NCBI GenBank assembly: GCA_024195265.1
Contig: JAJLRJ010000006.1
Span: forward strand, 22,525,523 to 22,589,522
From: Dendrophyllia cribrosa
Taxonomy: Eukaryota; Cnidaria; Anthozoa; Scleractinia; Dendrophylliidae
Reading direction: 5' to 3'
DNA length: 64,000 nucleotides
Of this stretch, positions 40,979 through 53,058 are shown piece by piece. The notes under the pieces were generated by a model, which saw only the letters and a list, made by a program, of their open reading frames with translations, was not told where the DNA came from and searched no databases. Numbering within the stretch: position 1 is the first letter of the stretch; every line of letters starts with the position of its first letter. The translations under genes and the position numbers were made by a program.

Positions 40979-41726
40979 GTCTTTACACTAGATCTCAAGT
41001 AAACTTAACGAACGCTCAAGTAAAGTACGATTTTCTTACTTAGCTCTTACTTAGCTCTTCATACACGGGTAAATGCGAAAACTTAAGTTGACTTGAGCTA
41101 GCCGAGCGAAGACGCTGCTTAAAAGAAAACAAATTTACAACGCTGTATCTTCAAAGGAGAAAGCCAGTAGACGTAAAACTTTTGGACGAATAACATAAAT
41201 AACATGATAACCAATGATTTAGAACATGTTAAAAGAAATACAAGCTGAAAATTGTTTTTAGCTGTTCAGATGTTCAATTTTGATGACGATGTCTCGCGCG
41301 AAAACACTCGACGATAAAGACACCGTTGTCGTATGCAAAGGATCAAATTCGAAGGAATTGGTGAATCGTGTCCTTCGTGACCATCGTTTGACATTTTGAT
41401 AATTTCGAAAACAACTTGCTGCTACCAATTACCAAAGGTCACCAAACAGTCGAAAACAGCGATGCCACGATGTTTGCGAAGGCATGGAGTTAATTGGCTT
41501 GATTGGCACGGTGATCCGCCCCACGGCACGATAAGTCGACTTGAGTTTCGATAAGGATGGTTTTGCAGAACCTTAAGTCTTACTTGAATCCTTTCAGTTT
41601 GCCGACTTTAATGAGATGCTAAGTCAAGTGCGTTCAGTTTTTACTTAGGCCATCACACACAATTTTTTGGCTAAGTAAGACTTAGGCGCTCTTAAGTCTT
41701 ACTTAAGTGCCCAGTGTAGAGAGGCC
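40979..41726. mobile_element. MITE, about 750 bp, degenerate ends
   Basis: TCTTTACACTAG at the left resembles the complement of CCAGTGTAGAGA at the right. AAGTAA / TTACTT (e.g. CTTACTTAGCTCTTACTTAG and CTTAAGTCTTACTTAAG) mark both arms. The termini are imperfect and the duplication is not visible. Confidence 0.5.
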
Positions 41727-41729
41727 CAT

Positions 41730-44607
41730 TGATATCTATATCAATGATTCGAAGAAATAGAATCCATTTATGTAGTGTCTGCACTGAAATTTAATTATTA
41801 TTATTATTATTATTACAAGTGAAACCGTAAATAATATATTATAATTAATTTAACATAATATTCCATAGCCTATAGTCCAAAAAAGAACTCCAACAACGTT
41901 GAAGAAAAATCTGCGCCATTCAAGTAAATCCTGTAAATAAACATATGTGTACACCACATGGCCTGCTTTTCAAAGGTGCTAATTGTGGTGTTGGGTTCAT
42001 ACTAAATATATAGAATTTGAGGGGGCAAAAAAAAAATGCGCTGACCCTTAATAGTAAATAGAGGTTATTCAGCTTAAAGTTGTGTAATACGGCTGAGTAT
42101 TTACTGACGAGTAAAAATGCCCAGCCGTATTACACAACTTTTCACTGAATAAATGTTTATTTTACGACAGAAATATTCTCCTAAAGGCTACGTTTTTGAA
42201 GCTGTTTTTCCTAGTGCACGGTCAGAAGAGTGTAATAACGTGTCATATTTGCACTCGTTTTGATGCATATTTGCACTTTAGAATGCTACAATGTATGTCG
42301 AATAATAATGTATCATACATTGTACATTTGCACTTGTTTTGGTGCATACAGTATTTGCAATGTCAAATGCTACATGTATGTTGCATAATAACGCCATATA
42401 CATTGATTTATAATACAGCAGTATTTGAAAAAATATATATTTATTTAAATTTCAATGATAATACATTAAAAAGACTTTCTGACACACATAAAAGGTAATT
42501 GATTCGACAAAATCTACTGGTCATTATTATTAAACTATTGTCATTTTCCATATCTTCCCTATATCAGTGTACATTCACTTGGAAGATGACAAAGCTTTAG
42601 AAAAAAGTAAGATCATTGTCATGATGCTTAAACTCTCTATTCTGTATGATCTGGGGATGATCAAACCGTACATGTACATGTAATAAAACCAATTCACTAA
42701 GAAGAATGTCCTATCCATCAAGTGATCTAAATCACTTTGACAGCTCCTCAATTTTTTTGTTTATTACTTTAATTTGCTATTTGTTTTCATGTTTTTTAAG
42801 AAAGAAAGAAAGTTTCAATGTACATGTACCTCAATACAACCTTAAATTTTTGCAATAATCACTGGGTGGCCATTTTCGCAGCACCCAAAAATGGCCACAG
42901 ACAGAACCTCAGAAACCAATGAACCCTGGTTGAGAACAACCCTTTAATGATTTAAAGGGAAGGTCAGATAATTACACTACAACGCTTTTTACAAACAGAC
43001 AGTATCATTATTAATTGTAAAAAATTTCCTTCACTATTTCAGTCGTAGAAAATCCACCTTATGCTTATACTGAATATACCAAGGGATGCCTCTTCAACAG
43101 TCTGTTGATTAGAAATAGAAAACTTTTAATTTAAGCATGTTTGCACTTATTGTTTATGTGCATCCTTACTGCACATACAGTTTGTCACAATGCCATCCTA
43201 CATCATGCAACTCAGCCTGTGCACAGAGGAAGAAAACTAACCACATGAACGGTTGGTAGCCATTGCATTAACTTTGCTAAATAAAAGTTGGTGTCACCTC
43301 CATTTTTTTGCATTCTTTTTTTTTAACTCATTTATTTATCCGGGGACATTTGATTAGCATAAATACACACTGTGGCTAGTTTAAACACTACCCTGCCCCC
43401 CTCAGATGAGTTAACCCCGCCCCCCCCCCCCCCCCCCCCCCCCCCCCAAGGGCCATAAATACATGTATTTTAAATACAATTGTATTCAGTTTTCTTACTT
43501 TTCTTCATTAAGAACCATCTTCCTAAGAACTCATGGATCAAAACGTTTTGGCTGAATGAAATTGGCAATGCAATTACTGTCGATATGCAATGAAAGAGAC
43601 AATTTCTTGCAAGTTATGTTCTGAGCATGTGTAGTCCATATAATAGACAATGATAATATAATAGGTAAAAGACAATGGGTTTCTTTTCCTTATTAGTATT
43701 CTTTGTATAAAGAATACTAATGTTGGTAGTAATTATTCAGGATTCTTAGTACAACAAATACTGTACTACTGTTTTACAATATCTATGTATATGGAATCTT
43801 CTCCAACAAAATTAGCAACCAACAGTTTAGCAAGTAAGCCGTTATTTGAATGACACCAGCGCCCACGTGTAAATTGGTAAGAAAGCGAGTGGTTCAGAGA
43901 TGCAAGCTGCTCATTTCTACTCATTCACTGCCACTGAATAAAAATTGTTAGACATTTTATCCACCGTACCTGTCAACTTTGGTATAGCATTTTTCATGGA
44001 TTATTTTTTTCCTCAGAACTTTAAAATACCAAAACTTTCGACAGTTGCCAGGAAGCCATGGTTACCTCATCGAAGCCAGTGTGGCACATGCGCTGTATGC
44101 TAATCAGTTTACTTGTTTTTCTTGTATGCTAATATCCTCTTTGCACAAAAAGCACATTTGTTTGATCTCCGTAGGGACATGCTTTTGGCGGTTCGTGTTT
44201 GAAGCCGTTCAAAACACTCACAGCACGTGTTTTATCAAGTCTAAAAATTCTCGCGCTTCGCGCTCGAATTTTTACACTTGATAAAACACTGCTCTTCGTG
44301 TTTTAAACATTACATAAACATGCATGTAATATAAACCCACAACCAATTATTCTTATTTACATGGAAACTAATATATTAACAATTTTAAATTAACATACAT
44401 GTACCTTAGAAAGATCACACATTTGCAATGAGTTTACAATGTGGTAGACTTTTATGTCCATAACCCATGACAGTACATGTAAAGTATGTGATGTTTCCTG
44501 GGAGAAACAATTTGATTAATATAGGAAGTGAGCATCTTGAATTGATTGATGAATTTTTCAGACATAAAAAAGGATTAACTGCTGGTATACATGTACCTAC
44601 TGTAGTT
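41730..44607. other. Non-coding stretch, repeats only
   Basis: Contains an (ATT)n tract near 41788-41814, a hairpin at 42058-42165 (AGTTGTGTAATACGGCTG and its inverse, related to 40630-40660), a 28-C tract at 43420-43447 and a palindrome at 44213-44305 (TGTTTTATCAAGT / ACTTGATAAAACA). No ORF has recognisable similarity. Confidence 0.55.
43420..43447. repeat. Poly-C tract (28 C)
   Basis: An uninterrupted C run; no hairpin was noticed around this one. Confidence 0.95.
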
Positions 44608-44781
44608 CAGGGCCGTCACTAAGGGCTGGGTGCCAGGGATTTCCCCTGACTACTATGAGCATGACCCCATACTTTCATAGGAAAATAGAAGGAAAATAGA
44701 ACCAAAAGAACTCCCCAGCTGTTTGATTGCCTGCCTACTAATTGCATTTACCCAACAACTTGAATCTTAGTGACAGCTCTG
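44608..44781. mobile_element. MITE, about 174 bp
   Basis: CAGGGCCGTCACTAAG at the left and CTTAGTGACAGCTCTG at the right form inverted ends. CAGGG..CTCTG ends recall hAT-type elements. No clear target duplication. Confidence 0.6.
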
Positions 44782-44783
44782 CT

Positions 44784-47456
44784 AGCTGAATATTGTAATT
44801 ATTATTAATAGTAACATTAAATTATTCTTTCACTTTAAGCAAGGCACTGGGGCTTGTAAAAACAGTCTGCAATTTGATTGCCTTTCTACAGGTAAACAAA
44901 GAACTAATTGTTTGAGTACATGTACAATGTATATACTTAAGCACTTTACATTTAAGCATTTCATTTTTTCCAAGGAGTGGAGTAGACAAGTTCCTTACTG
45001 CAGAACACAAGGGTGAGAAAAAAAAAGCATCTTTAGATTCCTAATTGTACATGTACATGTACATGTAACTGACAATGACAGAAGAGCAAGGCTGATGAAA
45101 CATGTCTTGCAGAATTGAAACTGTGGTTCTCTTATTACAAAGTACCAGTTACAATTTTAGATCTTTCTTCATGTAGCATCCTTGTATTGGTTTAAATTAA
45201 TTTTGAGTCAAATTTGGTTAATCCTGTATGGAGATCCAAGATTGTGAACTCTTGGCTGATTTGATACCATCACAATCATATGACCTATCTTAAAGTATAT
45301 ATTAAATCTTTATTACTCATGGCATAGCCGAGGAAGAAGTTATAATTGATTTTTGTCTCACTGATCTGATTAATTGACAAATTATTGAGGCCTTGTGATC
45401 TCGTGGCCTCATGTGTGTTAACTTGAGAAGCAGAAAGAAGAATAACTAGCCTGCGGACAGGCTTCCAGTCGGACGGCGGGGTCATGCGAAGAAGGGAAGC
45501 CTGCACGCATCCTTCAAAATCGCAGCTACCGCCCACAAGAACCCGCGGATTGCTTTAGCTTGTCAACTGTCAAATTTTAACCAATCAGCACGCCCCGGAA
45601 GTCAAAATTCAAAATCAAGGTAAACAAATGATGATACACATGAAATCTAGGCACCCGGTCGCTTGCGAGCGCCATATCACAGATAAACTCCCAAAATTAC
45701 CATACTTTCAGCCTCTGCAATTCAATACCTTAAAGCGGATAAAATCATTATAAATAAGAGTACGTTGTTTTGTTACAGTTAGCCGAAAACCATCTCCGAG
45801 TTATTTATAGTTCTTGTCGCTTTGCTTCGCCGTGTTTGTTTACACACACAATTTCAGCGGTCGGTCGTAGTTAAAAAAAAAACCTTCAGAAGGTGTAAAA
45901 CAAATAAAACCGTCTGCTAAAATAATTCAAAAGCCGTTAGCAACGAAAAATAATTCATGAACGTTTCATTAGTCACGAACGAATTGATCGCAAACCCGCC
46001 ATAGAATTCAGAACTGACTGAAAGAGTCGGATAAAAATAATTCTGATCAGAAAGACGACAATAATTCAGAAGAAATCGACAAAACTATTTTTAACTGAGC
46101 GACAAAATAGACAACCGATCGCTTATGGCTTCGCCACTCATGGGTACAGCTCCTTGTGAAGATAAAACAAAAATCCGCTGCCTCCCCAGGCAAACTACCA
46201 AGAAGCTTATTGAATGGCGATTCAACTCATTCAAGACATGTTTATTATATTTAAACTTTACGCAAGACAATGCGGGGCATTCATGGATGGATAGGACTGT
46301 TTGATATTGTGTTCACCGCTTATTGCCACATGGGATTTTTGTTCCAGCAAGTTTTGTGTTTTATATAACTTTGCATTTCAGTCAGCGATGGCGGTTTCCA
46401 GTGTCAGCTACTGAATGTAGTTTTACTTTTTAGACACAATTTCATGTTTCTCTAGAAAAGCACTTAAAACATTTGGGAATCAAATACTGCAATGGGTTAA
46501 AGACACCACAAGTTCAAGCTGTGTACAGCTTCTTGTTTAATTATACCAAGTTTCATTGTCACAGCTTTCATACTATTGATATTACATGGGAGGACAGAGG
46601 GAATCCCCTAATGCACAGTCCAATGAAAGGGCTCTAAGAGCCATGCATCTCATGAATACGAAACAGCGTAAGGATAATTTTAGTTGTTCTTGATGTTTTG
46701 TAATTTAGCAGCGTCACTGTGATAATTAACACATCTTAGGATGACAGAAATATCCATTGTGTGAAACGAGACAGCTGGATGAGCCGAGTAAGCAAGCAAT
46801 GACAGCAATACAGTGACATTTCCCCTAAATGCTCCAAATCCATTTGAAATCCACAAATTGGTTATAATTTTCCATTTAATACTAAGTTGGAAGTCCAAGA
46901 ATTGAAGAACAAACAGATTTTAAAATATTTTAAACATTTTTGCATGACATAAATATGCACCAAATCATACAAACTCACATGTAACATAAGTTATATAACA
47001 TCCGCTCACATGTACACTCTGCTATATTAAACTCACATGCCTTACATTCATTTGTGTCTCTTTAGAAATCTAATTATTTCTACCAGCTGCTTCTAAAAAT
47101 ATTGTAGAAAGAACTCTGAGTTATAACACATGCTGCAAGATTGGGCATTATTAAATAAATAAATTGAAGAACAGATTATGGGCATTTGTCAGGCATTTTA
47201 TAACTTTTCCTTCCCAAGGGTGGGGCATTTACCAAAACAGGTCAGCCTGGGGGTGGGGCATTGTCAAAACAACCTTATCTTTCAGATTTTAAAAGTTGAC
47301 TCATACAATCCTTAGTTTTTTATTTTAAATTTCCTGATTGCCCTCAAAAATACAAAAACTGAGTTGATAAACTTTGTTTGGGTCCCACACTTTTCAAGAG
47401 AACCGGAGCAACAAGCAACAGAGTGAACGCAGTCATATTGGAATTGACGGAGCCAT

Positions 47457-47489
<33 letters not shown>

Positions 47490-48503
47490 ATGAGCGGGCT
47501 TGGAATTGACAGAGCCATTACCTTTATCCGACCTGTTCCTTCTTTGAAATGTAAACCACAACATGTACATGTGACTGTAGTTTTTGAAAGTCTGATTACC
47601 TTAGGAGAACAAAATAAACAAAACTTCAAAATAGCAATACAACTGTACAGATCTTGTAGTTGATAACAAATTTAATTCTAGAGCATGATGCAAGATGCAG
47701 ACCCTCAGGTTTTTGTTTTACTTCCACCTCTAATTTCCACTGTCAAAGATCTACTGTACATCTTCGTGCTTGAAATACAGTGAAACAGGTGAAACGAAAG
47801 GCAACGAAACATCTTTCTAGCTACACGTCATATTTAAAACCTCTTATAAGTTCAAATGTGGACAAAACATGTCAAGAGCAAGCTTAAAACCTTACCGTAT
47901 AGCATATGTATTAACTTTGAAAATTACCGCGAAAGCTACACTGTACATGTACTATCAAGCTGATATCAGGGTGTAACATGTCAATAATTTCAATAGTCTA
48001 TAAAAATCGATCGTTGTAGATTGAATTCAATACTAATCAATCGACAAATATCGGAATTTGATAAAAGCCAATCACACGATTTCTTGTGATTATCGATTTT
48101 TTTTACAGTTCGATTTTGATCGATTTCGATCAACAAGTATCGAAATATAAAAAATGAAGTTGGCAAACGCGGATAAACGAAGCAGGATCGGCTATGTCAA
48201 GACTTTATTTTACCGATTTTACACTGTAATTGGAAGCTCAAATAAACACAAGCTGAAATCAGAAACTACTCTTTTCTTCCAGTAAAAGTGATTCATTTTC
48301 ATGTCATGTATCATTTTATGTCTTATCAGTGATTTATGCATCTCATTTTTATGCTATTTCTTGATCGCCGCCTTCTGTCATGCTGTCTCACGCTGCTTCT
48401 GTCCTGTTCTCATTAAACCTGATTAAACTCCAGCGCTTATCAATTTTAACAGAATTAAACGGCTTTTTGGGGTCCATCAAGCACTGAACGAACCACTGTT
48501 TAA
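44784..48503. other. Non-coding stretch
   Basis: No gene recognised on either strand. It includes (TACATG)n at 45047-45066 and a 30-G tract at 47459-47488 that creates poly-Gly/poly-Pro ORFs on both strands (47312-47663), which are artefacts. Confidence 0.5.
47459..47488. repeat. Poly-G tract (30 G)
   Basis: An uninterrupted G run flanked by two similar pieces (GGAATTGACGGAGCCATT before and GGAATTGACAGAGCCATT after), so it may mark a small local duplication. Confidence 0.95.
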
Positions 48504-48850
48504 AGGGTGCTTACCATTTGTAGGAAAAAACCGGTTGGGATGACCGTTACATAATGGTAAGCGATTTTCCAAATTTACTGACCAACCGACGAGATTGCAC
48601 TTACTGCACTTACCATTTAAATTTTCCATTTCTCCGTCCTGGTACCCAGACCGTTAACTCGATTTAGCGATTTGAATTTTTTCTAAATTCAAATGGTAAG
48701 GAAAATTCCAGTCGAATCGTCCCAACCGGAATCGCGGGACAACCTCTGAAGGTTGTCCACTTGTTCCAACCGGAATTCTCGGAAAATCAACCGTACCATT
48801 TGCTTTCCAACCGAAAATACCGGTTTTCTTGGCTTAATGGTAAGCACCCC
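48504..48850. mobile_element. MITE, GGGTGCTTACCATT ends
   Basis: AGGGTGCTTACCATTTG (48504) and its complement AATGGTAAGCACCCC (ending 48850) bound a segment with repeated CCAACCGG. A third partial terminus, GGGTGCTTACCATTTCTC, follows at 48853, so two elements may abut. TAA precedes the left end. Confidence 0.72.
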
Positions 48851-48869
48851 AAGGGTGCTTACCATTTCT

Positions 48870-50945
48870 CAAGGTAATTATTCGATTCTACAGTACATTG
48901 AATAACAAACCACTTGGTTGCTCAGTTTTTTTTTATGTAAGCTTAAGTTTATTGCCGTAAAGATTTACTTCAGAGCGGTTTATACTTCAACCTGAAAAGT
49001 CGTTCGAGCTATTAAGTCTTATTAGTTTGGTTAATTTCGTAGCCATGAAAATCTTGTGATTATCGACTTTTATCGACAAATTAAACCTGTCGATTGACAA
49101 TTATCGACAAATATCGAGTACTATCGACTTAAACTGTATCGACTACGTTTTCGATGATCGATTTTGATCGACATGTTACGCCCCTTACGCCCTGTGATAT
49201 TAATTTTTTTTAGCGCTCAGAGTCGCAGACTTTTGCCAATCTGTTTGTAAACAAAATCGCTTTAATAATAATTGTAAACTAGTCAGACGTGCACAATATC
49301 AAATAGAAACTAATAATCAATCGCCCCAAACAGTCTAAAATAATCCTGAACCCTGTCTAGTTGGACATTAGGTTGAAAGTTAAACTTACGTCTTACTACA
49401 TGTACAGTAATTTAAAACTCAAGTCACCTACCTCAGTTGTCCTTTATCAATCCTCGCGACCGGCGCGAACTAAAGCTGACTTGTTTGCGCTATATCGTTA
49501 GTTAGCCACGAAAAGAACAGTTTGCAAAGCAATTTCGCCAGCCTTTTTTCACTAAACAGGACTCTGAATCGACGAAATAAAATAAATTTTCTGTGCTGAC
49601 GCTACGAGCTGGAAAAATAGCGGATGCTGGACGGTTGGTGTGAAAACTCGAACCAGTCCTCCCGCTGACCATGTCGTGCAAACCAGAGCAGGGGAGGGGA
49701 GGGAAGTGGACCGAAGGGGGAGGGGAGGGTGGGGGAATAAAAAAGAGCTAACCCCTGATCGGTATGAAAGAAAAACGCTACAGAAAAACTGACAACGCCA
49801 TTGGTAAGAGGTAAGATAAAAACCACTTATGCAGATTTGTTTATAGTTTTAAACTGAAGAGTCGCTGAACAGGATCAGGAAAGGATGGATTTTCAACGTG
49901 TAAAACTTTTTTCGTCACCTTCATTTTTACACAATTTTACTGGAGGAGTAATAATGGCCTTTTTTATACACAAAAATAGCATAAATTTTAACTGGGTGGA
50001 AAAACGGGGATTTATTGAAGTTAATAAAAACAGAACTGCAACCGGAACCGAGCCAAAAATCAGTCAACTTCCGTGCGTTCTGGTCACGTGATCCAAGACG
50101 TCATACTAATGACGTTGATAAATAATTTAATTTTATTCTTATATCTACCAACATACCAAATTTTTTAACTCTGCATTTCACCCTTTCAAAGATACATGTA
50201 TACAAAGATACTAGTCCCCAGACCCCCTATTTGCTCATGTGTATAGCCCCCTTAATTTTGAAAATCCAGAAGTATACCGGGCATGACGAAATGTTGTAAG
50301 CGAATGCCTTCCTTGCCACGTCGACTATATTTGCATTTATCAAACCATGTTTCTAAAAAACGTTTAAAGGCACTTGGGGGCATAGTCACGTGACTGATGA
50401 CGTCACCCCACTCAGTCAATTTAAATAGGTATTTTATGGTAGGTGTAAATAGCATGTGGTGTAGTATCCTCATATACTCAAAATTGACAGAGTTATTTGG
50501 CATCGAAAATTTTCTGGTGCAAAGGGTGATGGGAAGGTTCTTATTATAATTATAATATATTATTTTAATTACTACTATATTTATACAGGAAATCGTCATC
50601 ACCCATAGGTGGTTTTCAGACGAGTCCTGTCTGGAAGAAAAGCCACTATATAAAATAAGCTAAAAATAATAATTAATACAAAATAAGAGAAACCACGATT
50701 ACGCTAAAAATTGTAAAATAGAATTCTAAAACTACGAACAGTTTCGCGCTAAAAATTGTAAAATAGAATTTCTAAAACTGCGAACAGTTTCACTGTTCCT
50801 AATTTTTAAAGGAATCTCATTCCATCCTAATAAAAGATGAGAAGAGCGTAATTGGCCTTTGCTACAACGAGATCTATCAATCCTTAGGTCGTATTGTAGC
50901 TGTGAACAGTATTAAAAGTATAATTATGATCCAAAAGGCCTTTAA
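48870..50945. other. Non-coding stretch with short tandem duplication
   Basis: Around 49030-49190 and 47990-48130 many ATCGA-type motifs recur (TATCGACAAAT, GATCGATTTTGATCGA), perhaps two halves of one old element. 50701-50746 is repeated at 50747-50792 (GCTAAAAATTGTAAAATAGA). ORFs at 49602-49826, 49885-50091 and 50252-50602 show no domain. Confidence 0.45.
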
Positions 50946-51539
50946 AGGTCAAATGAACCAAAAATTTGACATACTTCCTTTTAGTCCAATATTAGTGCAA
51001 TGTGTTGAAAGAGGACCAAATAAACATATTCTGAAGTTTAAAACTAATTGGACTTGGCATCGCAGAGATATTGGAAGTTGAAAAATGAAACGTTTTGGCC
51101 TTCATAATCGTAGAGCGATCGGGAAAATTGTCGGAAACCAATAGTGACGTCACCATTGACCACCTTAAAACAGTCAAGGATTGAAGTTGAAAGTCGGTGA
51201 CTGAGTGGAAAATTATGGTGTTTTGTTCCATTTTCAATACGAAAACAGTGAAAATCTTACACGCAAGTTAGAATACTCATGAGAGGATACTGGGAACGCG
51301 GTTGGCTCGCCAATAGTGACGTGTAATCATTACCAATCCTACCACTTGAAGCGCGCGGCCATTTCAGAAATGTTTTCGTGAAGTCTTCGGAAATCTTCGT
51401 ACTTTTACCTGTGTGACTTTCTTTAAGGCTCAGAAAAGGCAAATTGTTGCGTAAGAATGCTTTATTATGGTTTCCTTTAACGTTTAAATAGCTTTAAATG
51501 GGTAAAGAAAAAAATTCAAATTTTTGGTTCATTTGACCT
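50946..51539. mobile_element. piggyBac-like MITE, 594 bp, TTAA flanks
   Basis: AGGTCAAATGAACCAAAAAT and its inverse end the element. TTAA lies directly outside each end (50942-50945, 51540-51543), the target of piggyBac transposons. Minus-strand ORFs inside (50992-51237, 51257-51442) have no transposase motifs. Confidence 0.85.
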
Positions 51540-51543
51540 TTAA

Positions 51544-52577
51544 GGCATTTAAAAACATAGACAAGCCGATGAATGCGGCGTCTAACCCGAAGATTATTCC
51601 ACCGAAGGTCGATAAGCGCCTGAGTGGATGAAGAGCGTACAGGGCGATCGAGAACAATCTTAGCCGCTTTGCTCTGCAGTACCTGGAGGGATCCATTAAA
51701 GGAGCTGTCATGGTGATTTTGAGGTTTTCGGGTGAAAACCGTCCCAAATTAAAACTAAGTACCTTTGTCGTACACGAAATGCTTAAATAACACTAACAGG
51801 AAGAGATTAAGTGAATTTTAGCAGAGAAAATAAACCATAATCGGAGTTTTAGCGAATTTTCTAAGACACAAGCGATAAACTTGAAAAAATTGGCCCAATT
51901 TTTTCAAGATACAATCCATTTCCATCCTGGCCATCTGCAGCCCAAGACACTTATTTTTACTTTTAGAGCACTAGTAGAATAATTTTAATAATAAGAACTA
52001 TATCATACCGTAAAGTCACGAAAATAACGACCCTCGTTAGTTTTGGACTTAGCAGACCTTTCGGGAGTCGCTACTTTACTTTCACTAGAGGGCCTTAAGA
52101 AAGAAATGGATGGCATTATTTCACAACTACCGGCTTTGAAGAAAAATCTGTTGTCTATTTTTAACACATCACAGGGTTTACGCTAAAGTGAAAATCTAGA
52201 AAGATAAAGGAAAACAAAAGGCACGCTAGTTTCCACTAGAAAAAGGCGACTTCAACAGTGCCGAATCAGTCAAATACTTATCAAGATTGGCCCCCTACAA
52301 ATCTAATAGCCGCCCCCACTGGTAAATAATGGCCCGCCTGTCCTACACAGGATTGTACCCTTCCTGTCGTATCACTTTTATTACAATTCGATTCATTATA
52401 AGACTGTAGAAATGTATCTACATTGCACAATGATTTCCGAGACTCAATATACAATCCATGCACGTTCAAGTACGTATAATCAAATACAGACACTTGCTTT
52501 GAATAAGAACTATATAAATTACACTATTTAAAAAAATATACCAGTCACACTGGTAGTAATAAGAAGCATGATTCTAT
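51544..52577. other. Non-coding, 3' flank of the carrier gene
   Basis: No coding features. 51544-51700 looks like the continuation of the sequence interrupted by the TTAA element, but I cannot assign it. The sequence up to 52577 would hold the carrier's 3'UTR. Confidence 0.4.
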
Positions 52578-52919
52578 CTAGAGAGGAAAATACTTTCTTA
52601 TTGTTTCAACTACAAAAAACAACGTAGCATTTGCAGGAATAGATCGCATTAAACAAGGTGTAAATCCTGTGTAGAATCTTTTCCAGCCACCTTCATTATA
52701 GTATAGTTGCTTTATACAGTCTCTTATGCCTTTGTAACGTCTCTTTTTCCACAATGGAATCATCTGCTTGCATAGACGACTTGATGACATCCGTGGGGTA
52801 TGTGAGGAACCAATACAGGAACCCGCCTGTCCCCCCTGCTGCTAGCAATCCCATGGGAGACACATCATGTATTGTGCCCCCTTTGGGTATCGCCATAGTA
52901 CGACTCAGTTCGTAGAAGC
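52578..52919 (-). CDS. Carrier exon 5 (terminal, with 1-nt frameshift)
   Basis: Reads FYELSRTMAIPKGGTIHDVS, GGFLYWFLTYPTDVIKSSMQ, DDSIVEK in one frame, then RRYKGIRDCIKQLYYNEGGW to FFVVETIRKYFPL and TAG (stop at 52578-52580) in the next. The shift falls in an A5 run (T5 on the plus strand, 52744-52748); with four bases the frame would be continuous. No GT-AG intron is possible there. Confidence 0.85.
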
Positions 52920-53012
52920 CTAAAAACAATAGAATGATTTGTGAGGAACTAATAGAAAAAATCCCCCTGTCATCCCCGCCACTAGTAATCCTAGAGGAAC
53001 CACATCATGTAT

Positions 53013-53058
<46 letters not shown>

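Noticed and set aside
47312..47663. Proline-rich and glycine-rich ORFs on opposite strands
   Set aside because: Both come from a 30-base poly-G tract; no conserved sequence on either side.
49602..49826. Proline/serine-rich minus-strand ORF
   Set aside because: Low complexity from a GGGAGGGG-rich stretch, no splice or family support.
50992..51442. Two minus-strand ORFs
   Set aside because: They lie within a TTAA-flanked MITE and contain no transposase motif.
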